A stretch of 21,175 nt of DNA from JBQTHP01 sp052389755 (GTDB lineage Bacteria; Pseudomonadota; Gammaproteobacteria; Steroidobacterales; Steroidobacteraceae), in the NCBI GenBank assembly GCA_052389755.1, contig JBQTHP010000109.1, positions 1-21,175 on the forward strand. The letters are read 5' to 3'. The position numbers and the translations under genes were made by a program. Positions within the stretch are counted from its first letter, which is position 1, and every line of letters begins with the position of its first letter. The notes below the pieces were generated by a model. The model saw only the letters and a program-made list of their open reading frames with translations, ran no database searches and had not been told where the DNA came from. Positions 1 to 7,792 of the stretch are shown here, piece by piece.

Positions 1-1
1 A

Positions 2-196
2 GAGTTGCGACGCCGCTGGCAGGCGACTGCCGGCGCAGAGGCACCGCAGCGGATCGTCGCGATGTGCGGCTCGGGAGTCACGGCGTGCCACAACCTACTC
101 GCGCTAGAACTTGCCGGAATGCCGGGCACATCTCTGTACACGGGCTCATGGAGCGAATGGATCCGTGATCCCGCACGCGCCATAGCACATAGCTGA
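2..196 (+). CDS. sseA: 3-mercaptopyruvate/thiosulfate sulfurtransferase, C-terminal fragment
   Basis: This is the last 64 codons of a gene that begins before the window. The reading frame carries the active-site loop CGSGVTA, with the catalytic cysteine codon at 65-67. That form is typical of 3-mercaptopyruvate sulfurtransferases; thiosulfate rhodaneses usually have CRxGx(R/K). The following segment (HNLLALELAG, then YTGSWSEW) is the usual end of the C-terminal rhodanese domain. The family moves sulfur from 3-mercaptopyruvate to thiol or cyanide acceptors through a persulfide on that cysteine. The gene stops with TGA at 194-196. The last residues (IAHS) lie against a period-7 repeat tract that starts just downstream and may have altered the C-terminus. 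The sseA symbol is by family only, because the N-terminal half is not visible. Confidence 0.85.
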   Translation, partial: ELRRRWQATAGAEAPQRIVAMCGSGVTACHNLLALELAGMPGTSLYTGSWSEWIRDPARAIAHS

Positions 197-205
197 CACC
201 ACACG

Positions 206-322
206 CAGCCAACAGCCTACAGCTCACAACCTGCAGCCCAGAGTAAGAATGAAGAACGCGAAGCTCGGGCGCTGGCGGTGACCCTCCGGGCTGTTGAGCT
301 GTAGGCTGTCGGCTGTAGGCTT
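206..322. repeat. Heptad-armed inverted-repeat element, copy A
   Basis: This intergenic element lies between the sulfurtransferase stop and speA. The left arm (206-226) and right arm (295-315) are 21 bases each and pair at 20 positions. Both arms are built of 7-bp tandem units: CAGCCTA-like units from 206 to 240, and TAGGCTG-like units from 295 to 322. Between them is a core at 252-288: AAGAACGC, four variable bases, CTCGGG, then CGCTGGCGGTGACCCTC and G after one base. The same core recurs at 9980-10015 inside arms of different sequence. Function is unknown. It ends about 43 bases before the speA start, so it would form a large stem-loop in any transcript that reads through into speA. Confidence 0.85.
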
Positions 323-365
323 ATTTGCTATCTTCCGCGCCAACTTCACGGGGTAATTCGAGCAC

Positions 366-2369
366 GTGGCCGCAGATCCCAAAGCCGTGAGCAACGGCAA
401 CCGCAAGTCGAACGCGATCCAGCCCTGGAGGATCGAGGATTCGCTCGAGCTGTACCACGTCAACGGCTGGGGCAAGGGATACTTCTCGATCAACGCGGCC
501 GGCCACGTCGTCGTGCGCCCCGATACCGAAGCGAATCGGGAGATCGACCTGTACGAGGTGGTCGAAGGCCTCAAGGCGCGCGACCTGACGGCCCCGATCG
601 TCGTGCGCTTCTCCGACATCCTCGCGCACCGCCTGAAGCACCTGCACGACGCATTCGCGCAGGCGATCGCGGAGAACGAATACCAGAACCGCTACGCGGC
701 GGTATACCCGATCAAGGTGAATCAGCAGCGCCTCGTGGTCGAGGAAGTCTATCGCTACGGCAAGGATTTCGGTTTCGGGCTCGAGGTGGGGTCGAAGCCC
801 GAGCTGCTCGCCGTGATGGCGATGACGGAGAACGAGCCCGAGCGGCTCATCGTCTGCAACGGCTTCAAGGACGACAGCTACATCGAGGCCGTCACGCTCG
901 CGACCAAGCTCGGTCGAACGATCATTCCGGTCGTCGAGAACTTCGAAGAGCTCGGCCTCATCCTGAAGCACGCGGAAAACTACAACGTGCGGCCGCGCAT
1001 GGGCGTGCGCGTGAAGCTCACGAGCGAAGGCTCGGGGCGCTGGCGCGACTCGGCCGGAGAGCGCTCGAAATTCGGGCTCTTCATCACCGAGATCCTGGAC
1101 ATGGTCGAAGTGCTGAAAGGCAAGGGCATGCTCGACTGCCTGCAGCTCGTGCATTGCCACCCGGGCAGCCAGCTGCAGGACATCCGCCGGGTGAAGGATG
1201 CGATCAACGAGCTCGCGCACGTGTATGCGGAGCTGAAGCTCATGGGGGCGGAGCTCCGGTTCATCGACGTCGGCGGCGGCCTCGGGGTCGATTACGACGG
1301 CAGCGGCACGAACTTCTCGTCCTCGATGAACTACACGCTGAACGAGTACGCGAACGACGTCGTGTACCGCATCGCGAGCGTGTGCAACGCGCGCGCGATC
1401 CCGCATCCGATGATCGTGAGCGAGTCCGGCCGCGCCATCGCCGCCTATTCGAGCGTGCTCATCTTCAACGCGCTCGGCTCCTCGGCGCTGGACCGATTCC
1501 GCGTAACCGGCCGAGAGGACCAGGACTACGCAGGCAAGGACGAGCTGCCGCAGCCCGTGCAGGATCTCTTCGACGCCTACCGCGCGGTGAGCAAGCGCCG
1601 CCTGGTCGAGTGCTACCACGACGCGCAGACGGCCCGCGAGCAGGCGCTGCAGATGTTCAACCTGGGGCTCCTCTCACTCGAGTTTCGCGGGCTCGCCGAG
1701 CGGATCTACTGGGCCACCTGCGCCAAGATCCGCGACGCCTGCAGGAAACTCGAACGAGTGCCCGAAGAGCTCGACGATCTCGAGTCGAGCCTGTCGGACA
1801 CGTTCTTCTGCAACTTCTCCGTGTTCCAGTCGCTGCCCGACAGCTGGGCGATCGACCAGCTCTTTCCGATCATGCCCATCCATCGGCTCAACGAGAAACC
1901 GACGCGCAACGCGGTGCTCGCCGACATCACCTGCGATTCCGACGGCAAGATCGACCGCTTCGTGTCACTGCGCGACGTGAAACGCACGCTCGATCTCCAC
2001 GAGCTGCGCGACGGCGAGGAGTACTACCTCGGCGCATTCCTCGTGGGCGCGTATCAGGAGACCCTTGGCGATCTGCACAACCTCTTCGGCGACACGCACG
2101 TCGTGCACATCCGCCTGCACGACGAGGGCGGCTGGTGGATCGAAGAGATCGTGAAGGGAGACACCGCGAACAAGGTGCTCGAGTACATGGAGTACGACGT
2201 CGAGGAGCTGTACCCCGCGCTCGCTCGAGACTGCGAGCGCGCGATTCGCGACGGCCGCATGACGATCGCGGAAAGTCAGCTCATCAAGCGCTTCTACGAG
2301 AGCGAGCTCAACGGTTACTCGTATCTCGAGCCGGAGGAACCGGCGGCCAAGACGGCTCCGACGACTTAA
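366..2369 (+). CDS. speA: Biosynthetic arginine decarboxylase
   Basis: The product is a PLP-dependent fold-III decarboxylase that converts L-arginine to agmatine and CO2, the first step of the agmatine route to putrescine. At 667 aa it is close to the roughly 630-660 aa usual for SpeA. Visible landmarks are YPIKVNQQ with the PLP-binding lysine at residue 117, LEVGSKPEL (about 140), NGFKD (about 165), HCHPGSQ (about 262), GGGLGVDYDGS (about 301), SESGRA, and the active-site cysteine in DITCDSDGKIDRF (Cys523). The GTG at 366 fits the family start; a weak GGGG purine run lies about 11 bases upstream and no good ATG precedes it. No partner for polyamine synthesis (speB, aguA) is in the window. 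The stop is followed at once by a 9-bp tandem repeat and then the Gdt1-type gene on the same strand. Confidence 0.96.
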   Translation: MAADPKAVSNGNRKSNAIQPWRIEDSLELYHVNGWGKGYFSINAAGHVVVRPDTEANREIDLYEVVEGLKARDLTAPIVVRFSDILAHRLKHLHDAFAQAIAENEYQNRYAAVYPIKVNQQRLVVEEVYRYGKDFGFGLEVGSKPELLAVMAMTENEPERLIVCNGFKDDSYIEAVTLATKLGRTIIPVVENFEELGLILKHAENYNVRPRMGVRVKLTSEGSGRWRDSAGERSKFGLFITEILDMVEVLKGKGMLDCLQLVHCHPGSQLQDIRRVKDAINELAHVYAELKLMGAELRFIDVGGGLGVDYDGSGTNFSSSMNYTLNEYANDVVYRIASVCNARAIPHPMIVSESGRAIAAYSSVLIFNALGSSALDRFRVTGREDQDYAGKDELPQPVQDLFDAYRAVSKRRLVECYHDAQTAREQALQMFNLGLLSLEFRGLAERIYWATCAKIRDACRKLERVPEELDDLESSLSDTFFCNFSVFQSLPDSWAIDQLFPIMPIHRLNEKPTRNAVLADITCDSDGKIDRFVSLRDVKRTLDLHELRDGEEYYLGAFLVGAYQETLGDLHNLFGDTHVVHIRLHDEGGWWIEEIVKGDTANKVLEYMEYDVEELYPALARDCERAIRDGRMTIAESQLIKRFYESELNGYSYLEPEEPAAKTAPTT

Positions 2370-2371
2370 GG

Positions 2372-2416
2372 ACGACTCAGACGACCCAGACGTCCCAGAC
2401 GTCCCAGACGCCGAAG
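2372..2416 (+). repeat. 9-bp tandem repeat after speA
   Basis: Four clear units (ACGACTCAG, ACGACCCAG, then ACGTCCCAG twice, 2372-2407) and a degenerate fifth (ACGCCGAAG, 2408-2416) fill the gap between the speA stop and the next start codon. The first 14 bases, GACGACTCAGACGA (2371-2384), recur exactly on the minus strand at 14675-14662, again at the stop codon of a gene. The array leaves about nine bases before the start of the next gene, so it occupies the region upstream of its ribosome-binding site. No function is known. Confidence 0.85.
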
Positions 2417-2425
2417 AGAAGAACG

Positions 2426-2698
2426 ATGGACATGAAGACTTTCCTCGTCGTGTTCGGCACCGTCTTCCTCGCCGAGCTCGGGGACAAGACGCAGCTCGCG
2501 ACCCTGCTGTATGCGGCGGACGGAAACGCCGGCCGGTGGAACGTGTTCGCCGCCGCAGCGCTCGCCCTGGTCGTCTCGACTGCGATCGCCGTGCTCGCCG
2601 GCTCGCTCGTCGGCAAGTACCTGCCGACGCGTTACCTGCACATCGCCGCCGGCATCGGCTTCATCGCGGTGGGCGCCTGGACGCTCATGCGGGCCTGA
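2426..2698 (+). CDS. Half-length Gdt1/TMEM165-family (UPF0016) cation transporter
   Basis: The 90-aa membrane protein carries one copy of the family signature E-x-G-D-K-T (ELGDKT, residues 17-22) in its first hydrophobic segment. Two more hydrophobic stretches follow (about 41-63 and 70-88). Full-length members have two such repeats in about 200 aa and move Mn2+, Ca2+ or H+. Single-repeat bacterial forms of about 90-100 aa exist and are thought to pair up. The ATG at 2426 follows a purine-rich stretch (GAAGAGAAG). The gene lies 56 bases after speA on the same strand and could be cotranscribed, but the tandem repeat separates them. It ends 14 bases from the convergent ExbB-like gene. Manganese export is the most likely role by family; the sequence does not show the ion. 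Confidence 0.85.
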   Translation: MDMKTFLVVFGTVFLAELGDKTQLATLLYAADGNAGRWNVFAAAALALVVSTAIAVLAGSLVGKYLPTRYLHIAAGIGFIAVGAWTLMRA

Positions 2699-2712
2699 AA
2701 CCTGCTCCGCCG

Positions 2713-3513
2713 CTACGCCCTTTGCATGCGGCTGACGAGCTGCTCGTCCGCGTACTGTTCCGTGTCGAGCACCAGGCGTTCCTGCGCGAGCTGGATCTCG
2801 TGCAGCACATACATGAGCACGATGCTGAGCGTGAGCGCGATCAGAGTCGAATTGAACGAAATGCCGAGGCCGGCCGTGACGGCGGTGGTATCGCCCTCGA
2901 ACGCGAGCTGCGCGCCCTGCAGCGCAATGCCGATGCCGCGAACGGTGCCGACGAACCCGATCGCCGGTGTGGCCCATACGCAGAAGCGGAGAATCGCGAG
3001 CTCGGCGTCGAGCCGCGCACCCTCGCTCTCCGAGACGTTGTGAACGGTGGTCGAGGCATCCTGCACGCTGCCGGTGGCGCCAAACCGCTTGAGCGCGAGA
3101 CGCAGTACCCGCGGCGGCACCGCGTTGCGCTCCCTCGGAGGCAGCTCTTCGAGCCTGCGGGAATACTCGCGCACGTCGTTGGGCAGAATCACGAATCCGG
3201 CCGGCAGGCGCATGAGATCGGAGGACAGCAGCTGGCGCTGCCGGCGGATCTCGGCCATGCGCATCGCCGCAAGCACGAGAGCCCAGATGGCGAGTGTGAT
3301 CGTCGCTTCCTGCTCGGGGTCCTTGATGATCACCAGCAGCGAGCGTTGTGGTTGATAACCCGCCTGGGTCCTTGCGATCGCTTTCTGTTCGATGAGCCAC
3401 GCTTCGGCCTGCGGCCGAACGTAAAGCGTGTAGACGATGTGCACTACCACGAAGATGGCGAACAGCAGACCGAGCTTCGAGGCGCGATCGCGCAGGTAAT
3501 TCTCAGGCGTCAC
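2713..3513 (-). CDS. MotA/TolQ/ExbB-family proton-channel protein
   Basis: The 266-aa inner-membrane protein has predicted membrane segments at about 14-33, 70-86, 173-193 and 211-236. The C-terminal pair carries the family hallmark ATPAIGFVGTVRGI (181-194), followed by GLGISFNSTLIALTLSI. ExbB and TolQ form the pentameric part of proton-driven motors that energise TonB or TolA. Here the gene is last in an operon with a TonB-dependent receptor, which suggests a dedicated energising unit. However, neither ExbD nor TonB is present in the window. The sequence is longer than classic ExbB between segments 2 and 3. The start is GTG at 3513, with AAGGAG ten bases upstream. It follows the receptor gene by 66 bases. 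Confidence 0.87.
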   Translation of the reverse strand: MTPENYLRDRASKLGLLFAIFVVVHIVYTLYVRPQAEAWLIEQKAIARTQAGYQPQRSLLVIIKDPEQEATITLAIWALVLAAMRMAEIRRQRQLLSSDLMRLPAGFVILPNDVREYSRRLEELPPRERNAVPPRVLRLALKRFGATGSVQDASTTVHNVSESEGARLDAELAILRFCVWATPAIGFVGTVRGIGIALQGAQLAFEGDTTAVTAGLGISFNSTLIALTLSIVLMYVLHEIQLAQERLVLDTEQYADEQLVSRMQRA

Positions 3514-3579
3514 GGATATGGAGCTCCTTGCGCACCGCGTGCACGAGCGGCGCGCCGATGGGAGATTCTAGCGCGAGAG

Positions 3580-5892
3580 TCAGAACCGCCAGACGAAGCC
3601 GAGCGACGGGAAGATCGGAGGGTAGCCGAGCGTCTCCAGCTGGAATACGCCCGCGTCTTCCTCGTCGCCGATCTGGTATTCGATACAGCAGTCGTTCCGG
3701 CGATTGGAGAGATTGCGCACCTCGAGGAACACCGTGAGCAAACCTGCGCTCTCGAAGGAGAATCTGCGCGCGATGCGCGCATCGATCGAGAGATAGGCGT
3801 CGAGCGTCTCGGCGTTGCGCGCTCCGGCGACCACGAGCGGCACGGGATCGGCGGGCACGAAAGCGACGGCCGTGGTGGGCCGGCCGCTGTGATAGATGCC
3901 GGCGAGGGAGAGCTCCCACCGCGCGCTCTGCCACGCGAACCCAGTGCTGAGAAAGTGCGTCTGGTCCCACGTCCGTGGCGCTTCGATTGGCCCATCGTTG
4001 TCCTCGACCGACGCCCATGTGTAGCTCGCCCACCAGGTCAGCGCTTCGCCCGCGGCGCGCCGCACCGTCAACTCCGCACCTTTCGCGATGGCGCCATCGG
4101 GCGCCACCTGGATCCGGTCGGGTTTCAGCTCTGGCAGGAGAACGAAGGTGTTGAGGAGATTCTCGAAACGCGGTCGAAGTTCCCGATAGTCCTTTCGATA
4201 GGCCTCGAACCGCACATCGGCACCGCCCGGATGGCGGTATTCCACGCTCGCGACGAGATGATCGGAGCTCTGCGCCCTCTGGAAGCGGTCGATGCCGTCG
4301 GAGATCTGCAGCTCGTTGATGGCCTGTCCCTGGAAGTACCGGCCCCAGTTTGCCCTCACTTCCGTGCGCGGTCCGACGCGATAGCGCATGCCCAGCCGAG
4401 GGCTCACCCGATCCTGGTTCTCTGAGCTCAGGGTTTCCTTGTCCCATCGCAGGCCGACGTCCAGCGTGAGGGGGGCGATGGGCTCCGTTCTCAGGTTGAC
4501 GTACACACCGTACTGGTCGCCATCGGGACGCGCGCTGAGCGCCCGTGTGCGCGACGGCGCGAGCGATGCGCCCGGCGTGACGAAGAGCAGGTCGAGGTCG
4601 AGACTATCGCGGTAATCGTAATAGCCACGCGCCCTGCGCCACTCGGAACCGAACTGCGCGAGCATTCGCTCCTTAAGGCGCCACGACCAGTCGGTCTGCA
4701 GGGAATGGATCGTGAACGCACGCTGATCGTCGAGCTCGCCGCTTGAGACGCCCGGCTGATCCGCGCTGCCCTCTCGTGAGCTTTCGAGCTCGGTGCGCGC
4801 GAGCATGAGGTTGCCCGCGAGTTCTCCGCTCGCGGCATAGTCGAAGCGCAGCCAGTAGTACCGGTCCCGATAGTCCGCGCGCGCCCGCTCCTCCTGATCG
4901 CTGTCGGAGATCGCGACCTGGTCGTCGAAGGACAGGAAGCTCGCCGATGCCGCCAGCGCATCGGACAGGCGCCTTCGCACGCGCGCATGCAGATCCACGT
5001 ACCCGGGCGTGCCGAGCGGTGGGTCGGCAAGGTGAAGGATCAGATCCGGATGCCCGCGTCGCGCGGCGATGAGCCAGTCGCCATCGCCCTCGTCGAACCG
5101 GCCGGCAGCGAGCCCCGCGGCGTTGAAGAAGCTGAGCGTGACTTCGCGATAGATGTGCTCTTTCGGCACGAGCGGCGCGATGTCGATGACGCCGCTCATG
5201 CGATCGCCGTACGCGGCCGGAAAACCCCCGGTGTAGATGCGCACGCCGTCGATCAAGCCCGGATCGATCGTGCTGAAGACGCTGTGAAAATCCTTGAAGT
5301 GGAATGGGTTGAAGAGCCGCAACCCGTCAAAAAGGATGAGTGCCTCGTCGGTTTCGCCGCCGCGGAGATTTGCCTTCGCGCTGAGGTCGCCGCCCGCCGC
5401 GCCCGGCAGCCGGGACACGGCGCGCAGCGGGTCCTCGCCGATGTCGGGCATGAGCTCCAGATCCGCCGCGCTGAACGAGGTGAGCGAGGCTTCCGGATCG
5501 CGCAGCAGCTCGTAATGGCTGGCGGTTACGATGACTTCGGCAAGATCAGCGACGGATTCGCGCGCCGGCGGCGAGGAGTGCGCCCCGCTCGAATCGTACG
5601 TTGCCTGATGGGCAGGCCGAGCGCGCACCAGCAGCAGATAACCGCGCGGTCCTTCGGTCACCGTGAGCCCGTGAGGCGCTGCGATCTCGTGCAGAATCGC
5701 CCGCAGCTCGGTCGCCGCAGGCTCGTCGTGCACCCGCATCCACGGCTTGACGAGATCGCTGCTGTAGAGAATCGACAGGCCGCCGCGCTTCAGTTGCTTG
5801 AGGGCCTGCTCGACCGTGAGATCCCGGTACGCGGCGCCGGATGCCGGCGTCGCGAGCGCGGCGCACAGCCCCGCGGCGAGCGCTGCTCGCAT
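3580..5892 (-). CDS. TonB-dependent outer-membrane receptor with STN signalling domain
   Basis: The 770-aa product has a signal peptide (about 1-20, ending PASGA), then an STN domain (about 22-92; LTVEQALKQLKRGGLSILYSS), a linker, a TonB-box-like EVIVTA (119-124) and a plug domain (about 130-245; LRGGETDEALILFDGLRLFNP and GGFPAAYGDRMSGVIDI, each part of a longer run). A long beta-barrel follows and ends in the aromatic FVWRF. The STN domain marks a FecA-type transducer: on ligand binding it signals through FecR to an ECF sigma factor, and both genes lie directly upstream. The ligand cannot be read from the sequence; ferric siderophores, haem or oligosaccharides are possible. The ATG at 5892 gives a proper signal peptide. 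No strong ribosome-binding site is visible, and GTG codons just upstream are alternatives. A Cys-Cys pair lies near the C-terminus (NRRNDCC). Confidence 0.93.
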   Translation of the reverse strand: MRAALAAGLCAALATPASGAAYRDLTVEQALKQLKRGGLSILYSSDLVKPWMRVHDEPAATELRAILHEIAAPHGLTVTEGPRGYLLLVRARPAHQATYDSSGAHSSPPARESVADLAEVIVTASHYELLRDPEASLTSFSAADLELMPDIGEDPLRAVSRLPGAAGGDLSAKANLRGGETDEALILFDGLRLFNPFHFKDFHSVFSTIDPGLIDGVRIYTGGFPAAYGDRMSGVIDIAPLVPKEHIYREVTLSFFNAAGLAAGRFDEGDGDWLIAARRGHPDLILHLADPPLGTPGYVDLHARVRRRLSDALAASASFLSFDDQVAISDSDQEERARADYRDRYYWLRFDYAASGELAGNLMLARTELESSREGSADQPGVSSGELDDQRAFTIHSLQTDWSWRLKERMLAQFGSEWRRARGYYDYRDSLDLDLLFVTPGASLAPSRTRALSARPDGDQYGVYVNLRTEPIAPLTLDVGLRWDKETLSSENQDRVSPRLGMRYRVGPRTEVRANWGRYFQGQAINELQISDGIDRFQRAQSSDHLVASVEYRHPGGADVRFEAYRKDYRELRPRFENLLNTFVLLPELKPDRIQVAPDGAIAKGAELTVRRAAGEALTWWASYTWASVEDNDGPIEAPRTWDQTHFLSTGFAWQSARWELSLAGIYHSGRPTTAVAFVPADPVPLVVAGARNAETLDAYLSIDARIARRFSFESAGLLTVFLEVRNLSNRRNDCCIEYQIGDEEDAGVFQLETLGYPPIFPSLGFVWRF

Positions 5893-5957
5893 CACGACAC
5901 GGAATCTGCAGGCTCGGATCGACTCCGGCGACACGGGGCAGCCCTGCGCAGATGGCT

Positions 5958-6959
5958 CTATTCGGTGCCTCGGAACCGTATCACGATCGTACCGTCCTCG
6001 AGCACCGTGTGGGCGAGATCGGTCGTCTCGAGCATAACCTCGAGCGCCTCGAGCGGCGCGAGCGCGCCGATATCCCCATGCAGGATCGTGCTGCGCGCCT
6101 TCTGTTCGACTTCGGGGGGTTCGAACTTCACCGCGCGGCCCGTCTCGCGCGCGACCCACGCCAGCAGCGTGGATACGGGCTGCCCTTCGAGATCGGGTGC
6201 CGGTGACAGGGTCTCCACCCACCGCCAATCCTGGTGATCGCGCGCGATGCGCTCGCGAGTCACGGTGCCGGCGGCGTCGATCGAGACTTCCTCTCCGGCG
6301 GCGCTCTCGATGGCCTCGGCTCCGCGTCGTACGTACACGCGGCCCTCGCGCACCCGCACGCGATAGGCGGCGTCCACGTACTGGACTTCGAACTGCGTGC
6401 CGACATCCGATGCGACGCCAGCGGGTGTTTCGATCTCGATCCGCTGCGCGCTGCCCGACGAGCCGCCGTTGTCGAGATAGACGCGGCCCGCAAACAGATG
6501 TACGCGCGACGCCGAATCGAAAGAGATCTCGGTCCTTTCGGCGAGCCGCAGCGAAGCACCGCCGCTCAGCAGGACACCCGCGAGACCGCTCTTGTCGGTG
6601 CGAAGGAAAGCGCCCTGGACGAGCGGCGGGGAGCGATCGTTCACCGGCATCCAGCGCGCATCGCGCCCGCCGCGCGCTTCCGCAGCGCCGATCACGCGCT
6701 CGACTCGTGCCACGATCGCGACGCCGTTCGGTCGGATGCCGTGAATCAGGAGGCCGGCCGCCACCGCGGCGACGACGCAGGCCGCGGCCGCCCACCCGAT
6801 GAACCGCTGGCGCTTGCGGCCGCGCACCGTGCGCCGCCACGCGATCGTCGCGGCATCGAGCGTCTGCCGGTAGGCATCGGCCGGTGGCTCCTCGCGCCGC
6901 CCTGCTGCCTTCAGCAGCTGCGCGACGAGGTCTGAATCGGTTTCCTGCTCTGCGCTCAT
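5958..6959 (-). CDS. FecR-family anti-sigma factor / sigma regulator
   Basis: The 333-aa product has a cytoplasmic N-terminal part (1-50), one membrane helix (about 53-73, FIGWAAAACVVAAVAAGLL) and a periplasmic FecR domain (about 115-215; LAERTEISFDSASRVHLFAG, then TPAGVASDVGTQFEV). A C-terminal STN-like domain (about 255-330; VSTLLAWVARETGRAVKFE) is where FecR proteins are known to meet the receptor's N-terminal domain. In this family the protein holds the ECF sigma factor until the receptor reports ligand. It starts 15 bases after the sigma gene; GAGGAG overlapping the sigma stop codon can serve as ribosome-binding site, implying translational coupling. It precedes the receptor by 65 bases. 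Confidence 0.93.
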   Translation of the reverse strand: MSAEQETDSDLVAQLLKAAGRREEPPADAYRQTLDAATIAWRRTVRGRKRQRFIGWAAAACVVAAVAAGLLIHGIRPNGVAIVARVERVIGAAEARGGRDARWMPVNDRSPPLVQGAFLRTDKSGLAGVLLSGGASLRLAERTEISFDSASRVHLFAGRVYLDNGGSSGSAQRIEIETPAGVASDVGTQFEVQYVDAAYRVRVREGRVYVRRGAEAIESAAGEEVSIDAAGTVTRERIARDHQDWRWVETLSPAPDLEGQPVSTLLAWVARETGRAVKFEPPEVEQKARSTILHGDIGALAPLEALEVMLETTDLAHTVLEDGTIVIRFRGTE

Positions 6960-6974
6960 GTGTCGTTCGGCTCC

Positions 6975-7628
6975 TCAGGCCTGCCGCGGCGGATGCAGCG
7001 CATCGACCGATCCGGCCAACTCGAGAATTGCTTCGCGAAACGCGACCCGCGCCCGCGTGAGAAGTGATTCCGTTGCCTTTTCCGCGAGCTGCAGACGCCC
7101 CGCGATGTCCCTCACCGAGAGCCCATCTACGTACTTCCATTCGAGGATCTCGCCGTAGCGTTCCGGCAGCGCATCTACGGTCGCCTGAATCAGACGGCGG
7201 ACGTCGCGCTGCCACGCCGCGAGATCGGGCTGATCCGTCGCCGGCGCCGCGATCGACTCCAGAAGCGCGCGCACGTGCGGCTCGTCCTCGAGGAGCCGCA
7301 CCGTCTCGCCCCGGCGGCGCGTCGCACGACAGTAGTCGATGAGCGTGTTGCGGCAGACCTGGCAGAACCACGCGTAGAGGGTGGCCTCGCCGCGGTACGT
7401 ATCGAGCCGCTCTATCGCGCGACAGAAGGTCTGCTGCACGACGTCGCGCGCCGCTTCGCGATCGCCGTCGAGCCGCGCGATCGCGAAACGGTACAGGCGC
7501 GGAAAGAAGGTATCGAAAAGAGTGCGGAACGCCGCCTCGTCGCCGGCCAGGATCCGGCGGGCCAGGGCCCGATCGAGGTTTACGATGTCGTTCAGAAGCG
7601 GTAACTCACGCCTGAGCTGGCGCCCCAC
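6975..7628 (-). CDS. FecI-type ECF RNA polymerase sigma factor
   Basis: Sigma region 2 is visible (LFDTFFPRLYRFAIARLDGD, then DVVQQTFCRAIERLDTYRGE and AWFCQVCRNTLIDYCR), as is region 4 (LPERYGEILEWKYVDGLSVRDIAGRL, quoted in part, with helix-turn-helix AEKATESLLTRAR). ECF factors of this group transcribe the receptor operon when freed from FecR. The start is uncertain. The frame stays open up to 7838, but the upstream part overlaps a barrel-like fragment read in another frame and is not sigma-like. I chose GTG at 7628 (217 aa). A CTG at 7595, overlapping the stop codon of that fragment, would give 206 aa and matches where sigma homology begins (LNDIVNLDRALARRILAGDE). The original promoter may have been lost in the rearrangement upstream. 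Confidence 0.9.
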   Translation of the reverse strand: MGRQLRRELPLLNDIVNLDRALARRILAGDEAAFRTLFDTFFPRLYRFAIARLDGDREAARDVVQQTFCRAIERLDTYRGEATLYAWFCQVCRNTLIDYCRATRRRGETVRLLEDEPHVRALLESIAAPATDQPDLAAWQRDVRRLIQATVDALPERYGEILEWKYVDGLSVRDIAGRLQLAEKATESLLTRARVAFREAILELAGSVDALHPPRQA

Positions 7629-7768
7629 GGTGTCTGCGAGCTCACCGTTCCCGTGCGTCCGGAGACACGATCGACGAGCTCGTAGTCGGTCGCATGATGC
7701 TCGACATGCAGGGCGCCACCCACCGCCCAACGCGCGCCGACGTATCGGGTGAGCCAGAAGGTTCGCAT
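7592..7768 (-). pseudogene. C-terminal remnant of a probable outer-membrane beta-barrel protein
   Basis: A short minus-strand frame (58 codons from ATG 7768, preceded by a GAGGGGGG run) encodes alternating hydrophobic/polar stretches, such as RYVGARWAVGGALHVEHHAT, and ends in SSGVSYRF. A terminal aromatic residue after a Y-x-F-like strand is the usual end of outer-membrane barrels. The frame is open only to 7804, where a stop lies in the adjacent pseudogene, so no N-terminus or signal peptide exists. It ends with TGA 7594-7592, inside the possible start region of the sigma gene. I read it as the tail of a barrel gene whose 5' part was deleted. A short functional peptide or a chance frame cannot be excluded. 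Confidence 0.5.
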
Positions 7769-7792
7769 GCGTCCCCCCTCGAACGTCGAACG

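Noticed and set aside
321..1619. Open frame of 432 codons on the minus strand opposite speA
   Set aside because: It mirrors the codon structure of the well-supported speA gene, is low in complexity (Arg/His/Val/Asp-rich) and shows no family motif; such antisense frames are common in GC-rich DNA.
2536..4425. Open frame of 629 codons on the plus strand across the ExbB-like and receptor genes
   Set aside because: It spans two real genes on the other strand, has no recognisable domain and is Arg/Glu/His-rich, as expected for an antisense frame.
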